Shown: positions 35,594-44,142 of the stretch, piece after piece
Position numbering within the stretch: position 1 is the stretch's first letter
How the letters are laid out: each line of letters begins with the position of its first letter
Position numbers and translations under genes: made by a program
Assembly (NCBI RefSeq): GCF_030719035.1
Contig: NZ_CP132203.1
Span: forward strand, 4,854,501 to 4,918,500
Length of the DNA stretch: 64,000 bases
Reading direction: 5' to 3'
DNA from: Hahella sp. HNIBRBA332
Lineage (GTDB): Bacteria; Pseudomonadota; Gammaproteobacteria; Pseudomonadales; Oleiphilaceae
Notes under the pieces: generated by a model
Seen by the model: the letters and a program-made list of their open reading frames with translations, nothing else
Databases searched by the model: none
What the model was told of the DNA's origin: nothing

Positions 35594-36061
35594 ATGCTTA
35601 TGCCGCCAAATAGACACAGCAAGATAGCCGGAACAGGCGTTATTCTCGCCGCGCTAGGCGTACTTCTGCTGGGAGTCACCCAGTATTATTGGTCTATCAA
35701 CGATCAGTATGTGACTTTCTTCGCACAGTTCTACGCCCATATATTGTCTGCTTTCTCCATCGCTCCTCCTGTCGCGGAGCCCGCCTTTATCACTGGCGGC
35801 TTTTCACTTACCGAAGAGTTAGCTGTGCAGATCAATCACGGTATCGCGTTTTCTGGCGCCCTCGCCGCCATATTCTGTGCGTTCCTGGCGAGACGGAGAA
35901 AAGAAAGTCCAGTATATGCCGGCGCCTCCCTGGTTTTTGGGGCCGGTGTGTTTATCTTGTTTAACCTGACACTCGGATTGTTAGTGGTCACGGCTTGTTT
36001 CCTAATTATGCTAGCTCAGAAAAAGAGTCCGCCATCGATCCCGTTTCCCCAGGAGAACTGA
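35594..36061 (+). CDS. Membrane protein of unknown function
   Basis: 155 residues from the ATG at 35594 (or 153 from 35600). Hydrophobic segments at about 12-32, 81-98 and 105-140, with a basic loop ARRRKES between the second and third. No family recognised. Ends 1 nt before the next membrane protein gene, so the two are almost certainly co-translated. Confidence 0.65.
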   Translation: MLMPPNRHSKIAGTGVILAALGVLLLGVTQYYWSINDQYVTFFAQFYAHILSAFSIAPPVAEPAFITGGFSLTEELAVQINHGIAFSGALAAIFCAFLARRRKESPVYAGASLVFGAGVFILFNLTLGLLVVTACFLIMLAQKKSPPSIPFPQEN

Positions 36062-36062
36062 T

Positions 36063-36830
36063 ATGACGCTATTCCTAAGATCAGTTGGCGTTACTGGGGC
36101 CATATTATTTGGCTTTTTATTCGCCATTACATTCGTTGCCACAGACACATTGGAACGTTCAGCAAAGAGCTTTATCCAAGGACAGATTGAAAAGGAAGTC
36201 CGTGAAAAGTTTCAGCAAAGCAAAGCGTCATCGCTGAGAGAAAAGGCCGAAACCCTCGCCAAATCGCTAAGTATTGAAGAGCAACAAATACTTGAAGATC
36301 TCAAAAACAACCTGCCAGATAAAATCGCCAGCATCATCGCCTCCATGTGCGGATATGACTGCGAAAAGAAAAAGAGGTTATCCCAGTCCATCACAAACAA
36401 CTTTCTAAACCGAATATCCTCTTTAGAAAGCGCAAAAGGCAGGCTGGAAAACATTATAAAAGAGAAGTACATGGATATTACGGAGTCGCTCAAGGCGGAC
36501 TTACGAATATTTCTCGGCACAAATTTAGCCGCCTTCCTTGCGGTGCTGCTCATTTCTCTGGTCAAGCCCAAAGCCCATATACAGCTCGCCGTTCCCGGCA
36601 TACTGATAATCATCTCAACAATCATCAGCTCCACAATTTACCTTATAGGACAGGACTGGTTTTACACCATCCTCTACAACGACTACATGGGAACCGGATA
36701 CATCGCTTACATCAGCGTGATATTTGGATTCCTTATGGACATCACCCTCAACAGGGCGCAGATAACGACGCATATTCTGAATGGCGTTAGTGACGCATTA
36801 GGCTCCGCCCTGCAAGTAACTCCATGTTGA
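36063..36830 (+). CDS. Membrane protein with a long extramembrane helical domain
   Basis: 255 residues. TM1 at about 8-27; residues 30-150 are charged and predicted helical or coiled coil, with a lone CGYDCEKKK motif; then three TM segments in the last 100 residues (about 152-167, 174-195, 213-235). No family recognised. Almost directly follows the preceding membrane protein gene. Confidence 0.65.
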   Translation: MTLFLRSVGVTGAILFGFLFAITFVATDTLERSAKSFIQGQIEKEVREKFQQSKASSLREKAETLAKSLSIEEQQILEDLKNNLPDKIASIIASMCGYDCEKKKRLSQSITNNFLNRISSLESAKGRLENIIKEKYMDITESLKADLRIFLGTNLAAFLAVLLISLVKPKAHIQLAVPGILIIISTIISSTIYLIGQDWFYTILYNDYMGTGYIAYISVIFGFLMDITLNRAQITTHILNGVSDALGSALQVTPC

Positions 36831-36947
36831 TATGCACTTTTTAGCTTACCAACTAATAAAGGCTTGCTTAGGGGCTTCCTTCTTCATACCCGAATCATGG
36901 ATGATTCCCACGTATTTATATAAGGAAATGGAATCTAATCGCTGACC

Positions 36948-37325
36948 ATGAACGCAAAGACCGTAGTTAGAAAATACTGGGAACTCATGCAAACCAATGA
37001 CTTCCATAAGGCCAGCGAGATGCTGTCGGAGGATTATGTCTGCCATTGGCCACAGTCTGGTGAAGTCATTCGAGGGCGTGAGAATTTTGTTCTGATCAAC
37101 GCCAATTATCCCGCGCAGGGCCAGTGGCGTTTTACGCTTAATCACATCCTTTGTGAAGGCGAGCAGGTAGTGACGGATGTGTCCGTCACTGATGGAGTGA
37201 TTAGTGGACGCGCCCTCACCTTCAGTACGGTTCGAGACGGTTTAATCGTCAAACAGGTTGAGTACTGGCCAGACGACTTTGCTCCGCAGGACTGGCGTAA
37301 AGAATGGGTGGATATCGTCAACTGA
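36948..37325 (+). CDS. SnoaL/NTF2-like protein
   Basis: 125 residues. The cone-shaped NTF2 fold is suggested by the start VRKYWELMQTNDFHKASEMLSEDYVCHWP, the central GEVIRGRENFV and the final strand VEYWPDDFAPQDWR. Such small proteins may be isomerases, hydrolases or non-enzymatic; none can be chosen. Converges on dctD 15 nt away. Confidence 0.8.
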   Translation: MNAKTVVRKYWELMQTNDFHKASEMLSEDYVCHWPQSGEVIRGRENFVLINANYPAQGQWRFTLNHILCEGEQVVTDVSVTDGVISGRALTFSTVRDGLIVKQVEYWPDDFAPQDWRKEWVDIVN

Positions 37326-37340
37326 TCCTGCCGATCCCGC

Positions 37341-38699
37341 TTATCCTCCCAAAAAATCCTCCCGCCGTAATCCATAACGCTGCATCTTCTGATTCAGCGT
37401 GCGGCGGGGCAGGTCCAGTTCTTCCATCACCTGATTGATATTGCCTTTCTTGGCGGTCAATTCCGCGCTGATAACTGCTTTTTCGTATTCCGCGACACGG
37501 GACGCCAGGGATTGATCTGAATGACTGATCGTATCCAGTTTTTCGCCAGAGAGCACTTCCCTTATGGACTCATCGCTGAACTGGCTCCGCAATAGGTAGC
37601 GCTCCGCCAAGTTCTTGAGTTCCCGCACGTTGCCCGGCCAGTTATGGCTCTCAAGGGCGATCCAGTCATCGCCGCGTAGCTCGGGCGCTTCTTTATCATG
37701 TTTCTGCGCCGCCAGCTTCAGGAAGTGAGCGAACAACAACGCAATGTCTTCGCGTCGCTCACGCAACGGAGGAATGCGCAACTCCGCCACCATCAACCGG
37801 TAATAAAGATCACTGCGGAAGCGTCCTTCATCTCCGGCTTTTTTCAGATCCTCCTTGGTCGCCGCCACCACGCGCACATCCAGCGCTATCGCCTGATGCG
37901 AGCCGAGCCGAACCACTTCCCGCTCCTGCAAGGCACGCAACACCTTAACCTGAAAATGTAGCGGCATGCTTTCCACTTCATCCAGGAACAGCGTGCCTTT
38001 GTTAGCATACTCGAACTTACCCGCCTGAGCTTTCTGCGCCCCTGTGAAAGCGCCGGCGGTATGCCCAAACAGTTCACTTTCAAACAGATTTTCCGGAATC
38101 GCCGCCACATTCAGGGCGACAAAAGGATGTTTGGCGCGCTTTCCGAAATCATGTAAGCATCGAGCCACCAACTCCTTGCCTACGCCAGTTTCACCATGGA
38201 TCAACACGTCCACGTCCAGCTGCGCCAGCTCATAGACATGTCGACGCAGTCGTTTGATGCCCGGCGAGTCCCCGATAAGAATGGATTCCAGCCCCTGCTG
38301 GGACGCCAGCGCTTTGCGTAAGCGCTGATTTTCCAATAGCAGAGAACGCTGCCGGCAAGCGCGCTTGATTGCATCCACCAGATGCGTAGGCTGAAACGGC
38401 TTTTCGATAAAGTCATAAGCGCCCTGTTTCATCGCCTCCACCGCCATGGCGATGTCGCCATGACCAGTGATCAGCAACACTGGGATATTTTTCGGCATTT
38501 TCTGCAACAGCGCCATGCCGTCCAGACCAGGCATCTTAACGTCTGACACCACCACGCCAGCGAAATTCTCATCAATGGTTTGCAAGGCGGCCTCTGCGGA
38601 CGCCCATCCTTTGGCTTCCAGGCCAGCCAGCGCCAACCACTCTTCCAACGCCTCTCTGACGGAGCTATCGTCGTCGATGATATAAACCAATTTAGTCAT
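37341..38699 (-). CDS. dctD: Sigma-54-dependent response regulator (DctD type)
   Basis: 452 residues. Receiver domain with phospho-acceptor Asp53 (VVVSDVKMPGLDG) and TGHGD; central AAA+ domain with Walker A GETGVGKE, the sigma-54 contact GAFTGA, and GTLFLDEVE; C-terminal Fis-like helix-turn-helix (NINQVMEELDLPRRTLNQKM). It activates sigma-54 promoters when phosphorylated by the kinase encoded just upstream, with which it overlaps by 8 nt. No DctPQM operon is adjacent, so the regulated transporter lies elsewhere or is another TRAP system. Confidence 0.93.
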   Translation of the reverse strand: MTKLVYIIDDDSSVREALEEWLALAGLEAKGWASAEAALQTIDENFAGVVVSDVKMPGLDGMALLQKMPKNIPVLLITGHGDIAMAVEAMKQGAYDFIEKPFQPTHLVDAIKRACRQRSLLLENQRLRKALASQQGLESILIGDSPGIKRLRRHVYELAQLDVDVLIHGETGVGKELVARCLHDFGKRAKHPFVALNVAAIPENLFESELFGHTAGAFTGAQKAQAGKFEYANKGTLFLDEVESMPLHFQVKVLRALQEREVVRLGSHQAIALDVRVVAATKEDLKKAGDEGRFRSDLYYRLMVAELRIPPLRERREDIALLFAHFLKLAAQKHDKEAPELRGDDWIALESHNWPGNVRELKNLAERYLLRSQFSDESIREVLSGEKLDTISHSDQSLASRVAEYEKAVISAELTAKKGNINQVMEELDLPRRTLNQKMQRYGLRREDFLGG

Positions 38700-40788
38700 A
38701 ATGCATTACAGCCGGTAAGCTAAGGGTGAATTCGCTGCCTTCACCCGGTGTACTGGTAACGGTTATCTCCCCGTGCATGTCCTGCAGCAGGTTATAACTG
38801 ATCGCCAATCCCAGGCCTAACCCCTCACTTCCTGTCTTGGTGGTGAAGAACGGATCGAACAGGTGGCGCATACGTTCTTCGTCCATCCCTTCGCCATTGT
38901 CGCGAACGGATATCATAACCTTATCGCCGCAGGGTTCCGCCGCAACGAAAATATCAGGCTGCACGGCGGACTTCACTGCAGCGATGGCGTTATCAAGCAA
39001 GTTAATCATGACTTGCTCCAACATATGCTGATCCGCAATGACCTGAAGCCCTTCCGGAATCTGCGTACGAATGATCGACCGTTGCTGCTTGAGCTTATGC
39101 TCCAGCACCTCCTCCACATAACGCATGACCGCCGGTAAAGCAGTCGGCCGCAAGTCGACGGAGCGAATGCCAGCAAACGACTTGAGCTGAGAGGAAATTC
39201 TGGCGATGCGTTGCACCAGCGCATCCATTTTATCCAAGGTAGCGGCGCTTTTGTCTTTTTGTTCCTGCGCCAGATACAGACGTCCCATGGCGACATAACT
39301 GACCAGTGCAGTCAGCGGCTGATTCAGCTCATGGGCAATGGCCGCGGACATGCGCCCCATCGCCGCCAGTTTTCGCTCCTGCATCAATGCTTCCTGAGTC
39401 GCCCGCAGCGCCTGGGTGCGCTCCTCCACTCTCGCCTCAAGCTCTTCATTGGCCTGCAGCAAAGACGCCTGCGCTGCTTTCAGTTCGCTGACGTCGTGTA
39501 CGGTTAGCAAATATTCCCGATCCGGTCCCGTACGAATCAGGCTGACGCAATACAGAATGGGAAATGACGCGCCATCCGGACGATAGCCTTCCGCTTCTCT
39601 AACCTCTCCGTCGGGCGTATTGATCCACGGCGACAACAAGCGCGTCGGGTCCAGAGATACGCCTTGCCCCTGCGCCTCCACGGCGAAAAGTTCCGCCGCT
39701 TTCTGGTTCACCTCTCGAATTTCAAAGCTTTCGTTAAGGGTCATTAATCCCGCGTCCGTGTTCTGAATAATGGCGCGTTGATGTGCATCGCTCTCTTCGA
39801 TCACTTTCAACAGTCGGTGTTCCGTGCGGCGTTTCTGGCGCGCCTCGCGGTAATACAGGGCGAGCACGATCATTAGCAACACGGCGCCGCCGCACGCGGC
39901 GGAGATCAGCGCCGCCATGGTGTTCACATCCACTACCGGCAACGCCCGGTGCATCCGCCAGGGCTGACTGACGACCTGGCGCGAAAACAGCAGCAAACGA
40001 ACGCCGTCCACTTCCACAATAGGCGCTTTAGACCATGCGTCCGCTTCCGCCGGCAATGGCTTCGATTCAGCAGAGCCGTATTGCTTGGTGACTTTGAGCT
40101 CCGCCATCACAGTTTGCTCCAACGGCTTCAATGAGCGATACAACGCAGCCGGGTCGGAAGCCAGGAAAATAATGTCATTGGGCCCGCTCAGGAATATCCG
40201 GTTGCCGGTTGCGGCCCAACTCGTCTGTTGCGGCGTCAGGTCCAGTTTAACGACAGTGACGCCGAGTATGCGTCCAGTGTTGTCCCGTATCGGTGCGGAG
40301 ATAAACAACCCCGCCTTGCCGGTAGTGACGCCGACCGCATAGTAAAACCCGGTGCGTCCGGCCACGGCGTCGGCGTAATAAGGCCGGAATGCATAAGAGT
40401 GACCGACAAAGCTGGTGGCGTCGCGATAGTTGCTGGAAGCCAGGGTCAGCCCCTCCGCGTTCATAATGAATATCTCATCAGAGCCCGCCGCCTGATTGAA
40501 GCGATTCAGCAGTTCGGAAATGTCGTCGTCGCGTTCATTACGGCGCAACATCCGCTGAAAACGCGGGTCCGCAGTCAGGATAGCGGGAAAATAGACATAT
40601 TTATCAATCGCCGTCAGCAAAGCGCTTTCAAACGCCTGTAACAGTTGCTCCGACTCAACGCCGTTATGTTTGATCAGCAGGTTGCGGGAGAGGAAAAAAC
40701 TCAACGACACCGTCGCCAGCAACAAAAAAGCCAGCGCGACCTGGCGCGCCTTGCGATGGGGCGGATGGAACGAATCAGCCGGGAGCAT
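38692..40788 (-). CDS. dctB: C4-dicarboxylate-type sensor kinase (DctB type)
   Basis: 698 residues from the ATG at 40788 (a TTG at 40794 is less likely). TM1 at about 18-35, a double-Cache periplasmic sensor (about 45-290, with YYAVGVTTGKAGLFISAPI), TM2 at about 295-315, a PAS domain, a coiled coil (EELEARVEERTQAL), then the DctB-class HisKA motif AAIAHELNQPLTALVSY and ATPase boxes NLLDNAIAAV, DNGEGM, GLGLGLAISY. Pairs with DctD. Ligand may be a C4-dicarboxylate (family knowledge) but is not proven here. Confidence 0.92.
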   Translation of the reverse strand: MLPADSFHPPHRKARQVALAFLLLATVSLSFFLSRNLLIKHNGVESEQLLQAFESALLTAIDKYVYFPAILTADPRFQRMLRRNERDDDISELLNRFNQAAGSDEIFIMNAEGLTLASSNYRDATSFVGHSYAFRPYYADAVAGRTGFYYAVGVTTGKAGLFISAPIRDNTGRILGVTVVKLDLTPQQTSWAATGNRIFLSGPNDIIFLASDPAALYRSLKPLEQTVMAELKVTKQYGSAESKPLPAEADAWSKAPIVEVDGVRLLLFSRQVVSQPWRMHRALPVVDVNTMAALISAACGGAVLLMIVLALYYREARQKRRTEHRLLKVIEESDAHQRAIIQNTDAGLMTLNESFEIREVNQKAAELFAVEAQGQGVSLDPTRLLSPWINTPDGEVREAEGYRPDGASFPILYCVSLIRTGPDREYLLTVHDVSELKAAQASLLQANEELEARVEERTQALRATQEALMQERKLAAMGRMSAAIAHELNQPLTALVSYVAMGRLYLAQEQKDKSAATLDKMDALVQRIARISSQLKSFAGIRSVDLRPTALPAVMRYVEEVLEHKLKQQRSIIRTQIPEGLQVIADQHMLEQVMINLLDNAIAAVKSAVQPDIFVAAEPCGDKVMISVRDNGEGMDEERMRHLFDPFFTTKTGSEGLGLGLAISYNLLQDMHGEITVTSTPGEGSEFTLSLPAVMHYD

Positions 40789-40944
40789 GGTCAACTACAC
40801 TTGTTTTTATTGGCGTTCATCTTAACGACATTCCGAACCTGTGGGAATCAAGGTCTCTACCTTACCATCCTGCCAGCTTTCCCAAAAAATGCGCCAAATC
40901 AACCGGAGCCTCCTTCCCGCCGCCTACACTCAAAAAACTCTTTT

Positions 40945-40973
40945 TTGACTCGCCGATTGTCACTGATTATTTT
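40945..40973 (+). promoter_or_regulatory. Candidate sigma-70 promoter of the N-ATPase operon, overlapping an A6/T6 palindrome
   Basis: TTGACT, 17-nt spacer, TATTTT. The -35 box overlaps the palindrome TCAAAAAA-CTC-TTTTTTGA (40930-40948), which may be an operator or a bent-DNA element. Confidence 0.5.
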
Positions 40974-40996
40974 TATTCCATAGGAAACAAACAATT

Positions 40997-41023
40997 ATGC
41001 ACGACAAGGATCTCGCCACATGA
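40997..41023 (+). CDS. Possible 8-residue leader peptide before the beta subunit
   Basis: A micro-ORF MHDKDLAT whose TGA overlaps the atpD ATG (ATGA). AGGA lies 11 nt ahead of its ATG. The overlap could couple translation; there is no other evidence that it is made. Confidence 0.3.
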   Translation: MHDKDLAT

Positions 41024-42399
41024 CCGCAGACGCTGCGCCTATTGGAGAAATTGTCGAAGTTCACGGCCCGGTGGCGGTTATTCGCTGCCCTCAGCTGCCG
41101 CCTCTGCGACGCGCAGTCTATACCCGTCTTGATGGCGACACCTGCATTTTTGAAGTGCACCGTCACATCAGCCCCAATGAACTCCAGGCGGTGACGCTGC
41201 ACAGCACCCAAGGCTTATGGCGCGGCATGCAGGTGTATGACAGCGGTTCGCCATTGCATGTCCCCGTAGCGGAAAGCTGTCTGGGACGTCTGCTGAATAT
41301 CTTCGGCGAGCCGCTTGACGGCGGCCCCGTCATAGAAACCGATCAATACCGCAATATCCATCACTCCCCCGCTCCGCTTAACGAACTGACAGCCCAAGGC
41401 GACCTTCTGCCAACCGGCATCAAAGTGGTCGATCTTCTCTGCCCGTTTTTCCGCGGCGGCAAGGCGGGCCTGTTCGGCGGCGCCGGCGTGGGGAAAACCG
41501 TGTTGATCATGGAGTTCATGCACGCGATTGCGCATCTTCATCAAGGCGTTTCCGTGTTCTCCGGGATCGGCGAACGCATTCGCGAGGCGCACGAACTCTG
41601 GCGGGACATGCAGGACGCCGGCGTCATGGATCGCGCCCTGCTGGTCTTCGGGCAGATGGATGAGTCTCCCGGCGTGCGTTTCCGGGTCAGTTTATCGGCC
41701 CTGGCGTATGCGGAATATTTTCGCGACAGCCTGCGCCGGGACGTGCTGCTGGTAATGGATAATGTATTCAGATTCGTGCAAGCCGGCGCGGAAGTCTCCA
41801 GTCTGCTGGGCCGCATGCCCGCCACGGTGGGCTATCAACCGACTTTGGGTAGCGAAGTGGCTGAGCTGGAAGACCGCATCACCTCCTCTCTGCATGGAGC
41901 CATTACCTCCGTGCAAGCAGTGTACGTTCCCGCCGACGACATGACCGACCCGGCGGTGACCACCATTTTAAGCCACCTGGACACCAGCGTAATTCTATCC
42001 CGCACCCAGGCGGCGAAAGGACTGTACCCCGCCGTGGACCCACTGCTGTCAGGGAGCAAGGCTTTGGATCGCCATACCCTTGGCGCCGCCCACTACACGG
42101 TCGCTGAAGCGGTGCGCGGGCATCTCGCCCGCTATAAAGAGCTGGAGGACATTATCGCCATGTTGGGCGTGGAGGAGTTGTCCGCGGAGGACCAACTGGT
42201 CGTAGCCAGAGCCAGAAAACTGCAACGTTATCTCACCCAGCCCTTTGCCGTCACCGCCGCCCATACAGGCATGACCGGAGCCTCCGTGGAGTTGAAGCAG
42301 ACCATTTCAGACTGCGACGGCATCCTTGCAGGTCGCTATGACGATGTCAGCGAAGACCAGTTTTACATGCGCGGCGGATTGGAAGGATTGACGTCATGA
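41020..42399 (+). CDS. atpD: N-type F-ATPase beta subunit
   Basis: Catalytic F1 subunit. 459 residues. Walker A GGAGVGKT at 153-160; GERIRE with the catalytic Glu; GQMDESPG in place of the usual GQMNEPPG; Walker B LLVMDNVFRF. All catalytic residues seem present, so the site should hydrolyse or make ATP. First gene of the order beta, epsilon, Q, a, c, b, alpha, gamma, which is the N-ATPase arrangement and distinguishes it from the housekeeping atp operon. Overlaps atpC by 4 nt. Confidence 0.95.
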   Translation: MTADAAPIGEIVEVHGPVAVIRCPQLPPLRRAVYTRLDGDTCIFEVHRHISPNELQAVTLHSTQGLWRGMQVYDSGSPLHVPVAESCLGRLLNIFGEPLDGGPVIETDQYRNIHHSPAPLNELTAQGDLLPTGIKVVDLLCPFFRGGKAGLFGGAGVGKTVLIMEFMHAIAHLHQGVSVFSGIGERIREAHELWRDMQDAGVMDRALLVFGQMDESPGVRFRVSLSALAYAEYFRDSLRRDVLLVMDNVFRFVQAGAEVSSLLGRMPATVGYQPTLGSEVAELEDRITSSLHGAITSVQAVYVPADDMTDPAVTTILSHLDTSVILSRTQAAKGLYPAVDPLLSGSKALDRHTLGAAHYTVAEAVRGHLARYKELEDIIAMLGVEELSAEDQLVVARARKLQRYLTQPFAVTAAHTGMTGASVELKQTISDCDGILAGRYDDVSEDQFYMRGGLEGLTS

Positions 42400-42779
42400 C
42401 GCCTTTCACCGCCATTCTACGAGACAGCGACCAGGAGTTACGCATTGACGATCTGGTTTCCTTTCGTAGCCGCGACGCCAGCGGCGGTTTCTGCCTGCAG
42501 GCGCGCCATGCCGACTTCCTCACCCTGACCGAGCCCGGGCTCAGTCAGCTGACGCGCGGCCAGGGAGCGCAATTTCTGGCGGCCACTGGCGGCTTGTTGG
42601 AATTTGAGAAAGGCGTGCTTTACTTCAGCACACGACGTTTTTTTATTAACGCCAACGCGGACATTATCCAGCAGCGCTTAATGGAATGGCTGGCCAATGA
42701 GAAAGAGCGTCGCGCCAGTTCTCATGTCCATCTGCAACAGTTGGAGCATGAACTGATGCGCAGACTGAGCCGCGCCTGA
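42396..42779 (+). CDS. atpC: N-type F-ATPase epsilon subunit
   Basis: 127 residues. N-terminal beta-sandwich with GGFCLQARHADFLTLTEPG, resembling the GxxGILPGHxP region of epsilon, then a helical C-terminus with ERRASSHVHLQQLE. Links the gamma stalk to the c-ring. Translationally coupled to atpD (ATGA) and followed 27 nt later by atpQ. Confidence 0.88.
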   Translation: MTPFTAILRDSDQELRIDDLVSFRSRDASGGFCLQARHADFLTLTEPGLSQLTRGQGAQFLAATGGLLEFEKGVLYFSTRRFFINANADIIQQRLMEWLANEKERRASSHVHLQQLEHELMRRLSRA

Positions 42780-42806
42780 ATTAACTGACTAGGAAGCCAG
42801 CGAGCC

Positions 42807-43073
42807 ATGGAATACAAACGCTTACGGGACAATCTGGAACGGGACAAGGCCCGTCTCGACAAGGCCGATCGGGAACGCTCTACTCTGATGCAGGCGACCC
42901 GCATTCTTGGCGTACTGGGTTTCCTGTTTGTATTGCCTGTCATCGGAGGCGCTTATCTGGGGCATTGGCTGGATGGCCTCGGCGAAGGTTACTCCGTACG
43001 TTGGACAGTGGGCTTTATTTTACTTGGCATCGTCGTGGGCGGCGTCAACGCCTATCTGGCGTTGCGGGAGTAA
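42807..43073 (+). CDS. atpQ: N-ATPase AtpQ (AtpI-like membrane subunit)
   Basis: 88 residues: a charged N-terminal helix (LRDNLERDKARLDKADRER), then two TM segments (about 33-53 and 66-85) with GAYLGHWLDG between them, as in the AtpI/gene-1 family. AtpQ is specific to N-ATPase operons, where atpR normally follows it. Here only 65 nt separate it from atpB. Confidence 0.85.
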   Translation: MEYKRLRDNLERDKARLDKADRERSTLMQATRILGVLGFLFVLPVIGGAYLGHWLDGLGEGYSVRWTVGFILLGIVVGGVNAYLALRE

Positions 43074-43076
43074 GTC

Positions 43077-43142
43077 ATGTGGGTTAACCGATCCGGGTTT
43101 TCTTTTACTATTTCAGAGCATCGCATAAGGGAACACTTATGA
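43077..43142 (+). CDS. 22-codon ORF in the place of atpR
   Basis: Starts 3 nt after the atpQ stop, with GGGAG 9 nt ahead of the ATG, and ends in a TGA overlapping the atpB ATG (ATGA). The 21-residue product (MWVNRSGFSF...) has no transmembrane segment, so it is not AtpR. It may be a coupling ORF or a remnant. Confidence 0.35.
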   Translation: MWVNRSGFSFTISEHRIREHL

Positions 43143-43843
43143 ATGACGGCGTCTCTACTCCGGTATGGCTGCAGATTGGTCCGCTGGCGATTCATGAAAC
43201 AGTGGTCATGACCTGGCTGATCATGCTCGTTCTGGTCGTCGCCAGCATTCTTATGACGCGCAGACTTTCCCTGCAGCCGGGTCGCGCCCAGGCCATGTTG
43301 GAAGGCGTCGTCCTGACATTGGAAAACGCCATCGCCAGCGCCGACAGCCGTAATGCGCGGCGCCTGTTGCCGCTGATAGGCACTTTCTGGATTTTTCTTC
43401 CCGTGGCCAACCTGCTTGGCGTCATTCCCGGCCTGCATTCGCCCACTCGCGATCTGTCGGTCACCGCCGCCCTGGCGCTGGTCGTGTTTTGTGCGGTGCA
43501 CGCCTATGGCGTTCGCCAGTCCGGCCTGGGCTACTTTAAGCACTACCTGTCTCCCAGTCCGATTCTGCTGCCGTTTCACATTATCAGCGAAATCACCCGC
43601 ACCGTGGCGCTAGCCATTCGCCTGTTCGGCAACATCATGAGCCTGGAAATGGCTGCGCTGCTGATTCTGCTGGTGGCGGGTTTTCTGGCGCCCGTGCCTA
43701 TTCTCATGTTGCACATCATTGAAGCGCTGGTGCAGGCGTACATCTTCGGCATGCTGGCGCTAATCTATGTCGCCGGAGCCATGCAACAAACAACGGAATC
43801 CCCCATAACGACCTCGTCACGTTCAAACTCAGGAGCCCCCTAA
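43139..43843 (+). CDS. atpB: N-type F-ATPase subunit a
   Basis: 234 residues, five or six TM segments. The essential half-channel arginine is Arg161 in TVALAIRLFGN, and GNIMSLEM follows. C-terminal HIIEALVQAYIFGMLALIYV is the last conserved helix pair. Forms the ion path together with the c-ring. The stop shares a base with the c-subunit ATG. Confidence 0.93.
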   Translation: MNDGVSTPVWLQIGPLAIHETVVMTWLIMLVLVVASILMTRRLSLQPGRAQAMLEGVVLTLENAIASADSRNARRLLPLIGTFWIFLPVANLLGVIPGLHSPTRDLSVTAALALVVFCAVHAYGVRQSGLGYFKHYLSPSPILLPFHIISEITRTVALAIRLFGNIMSLEMAALLILLVAGFLAPVPILMLHIIEALVQAYIFGMLALIYVAGAMQQTTESPITTSSRSNSGAP

Positions 43844-44115
43844 TGGAGACCATGAACAGCTTTGCATCCTTCTCGACCGTCGCCGCGATTATCGGCATCG
43901 CGCTGGGCGCCATGCTGCCCGCATTGGCTATGGGCAAGGCCATCAGCAGCGCGCTCGATGCATTGGCGCGACAGCCCGAAGCGGAAAAGTCGATAACCCG
44001 TACGCTGTTCATCGGCTTGGCGATGATTGAATCCCTGGCGATCTACGTGCTGGTCATCGTGCTGATCGTCTTGTTCCGCAACCCGCTTCTGGAGTACCTG
44101 CTGCCAGCGCAATAA
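43843..44115 (+). CDS. atpE: N-type F-ATPase subunit c
   Basis: 90 residues, two-helix hairpin with the polar loop ARQPEA. The ion-binding carboxylate is Glu63 in AMIESLAIY; Ser64 and Tyr68 match positions used for Na+ in sodium-dependent c-rings. The helix-1 Gln expected for Na+ binding is not clearly present (the local sequence is GAMLPALAMGK), so Na+ versus H+ remains open. It is longer at the N-terminus than many c subunits but has no signal peptide. Confidence 0.92.
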   Translation: METMNSFASFSTVAAIIGIALGAMLPALAMGKAISSALDALARQPEAEKSITRTLFIGLAMIESLAIYVLVIVLIVLFRNPLLEYLLPAQ

Positions 44116-44142
44116 CGCCGATCGGCCTAAAAGGAAAATACC

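Noticed and set aside
37341..40788. DctBD as regulator of the TAXI TRAP operon at 30.7-33.9 kb
   Set aside because: I could not find a convincing sigma-54 promoter (GG-N10-GC) upstream of the TRAP binding-protein gene, and several genes lie between.
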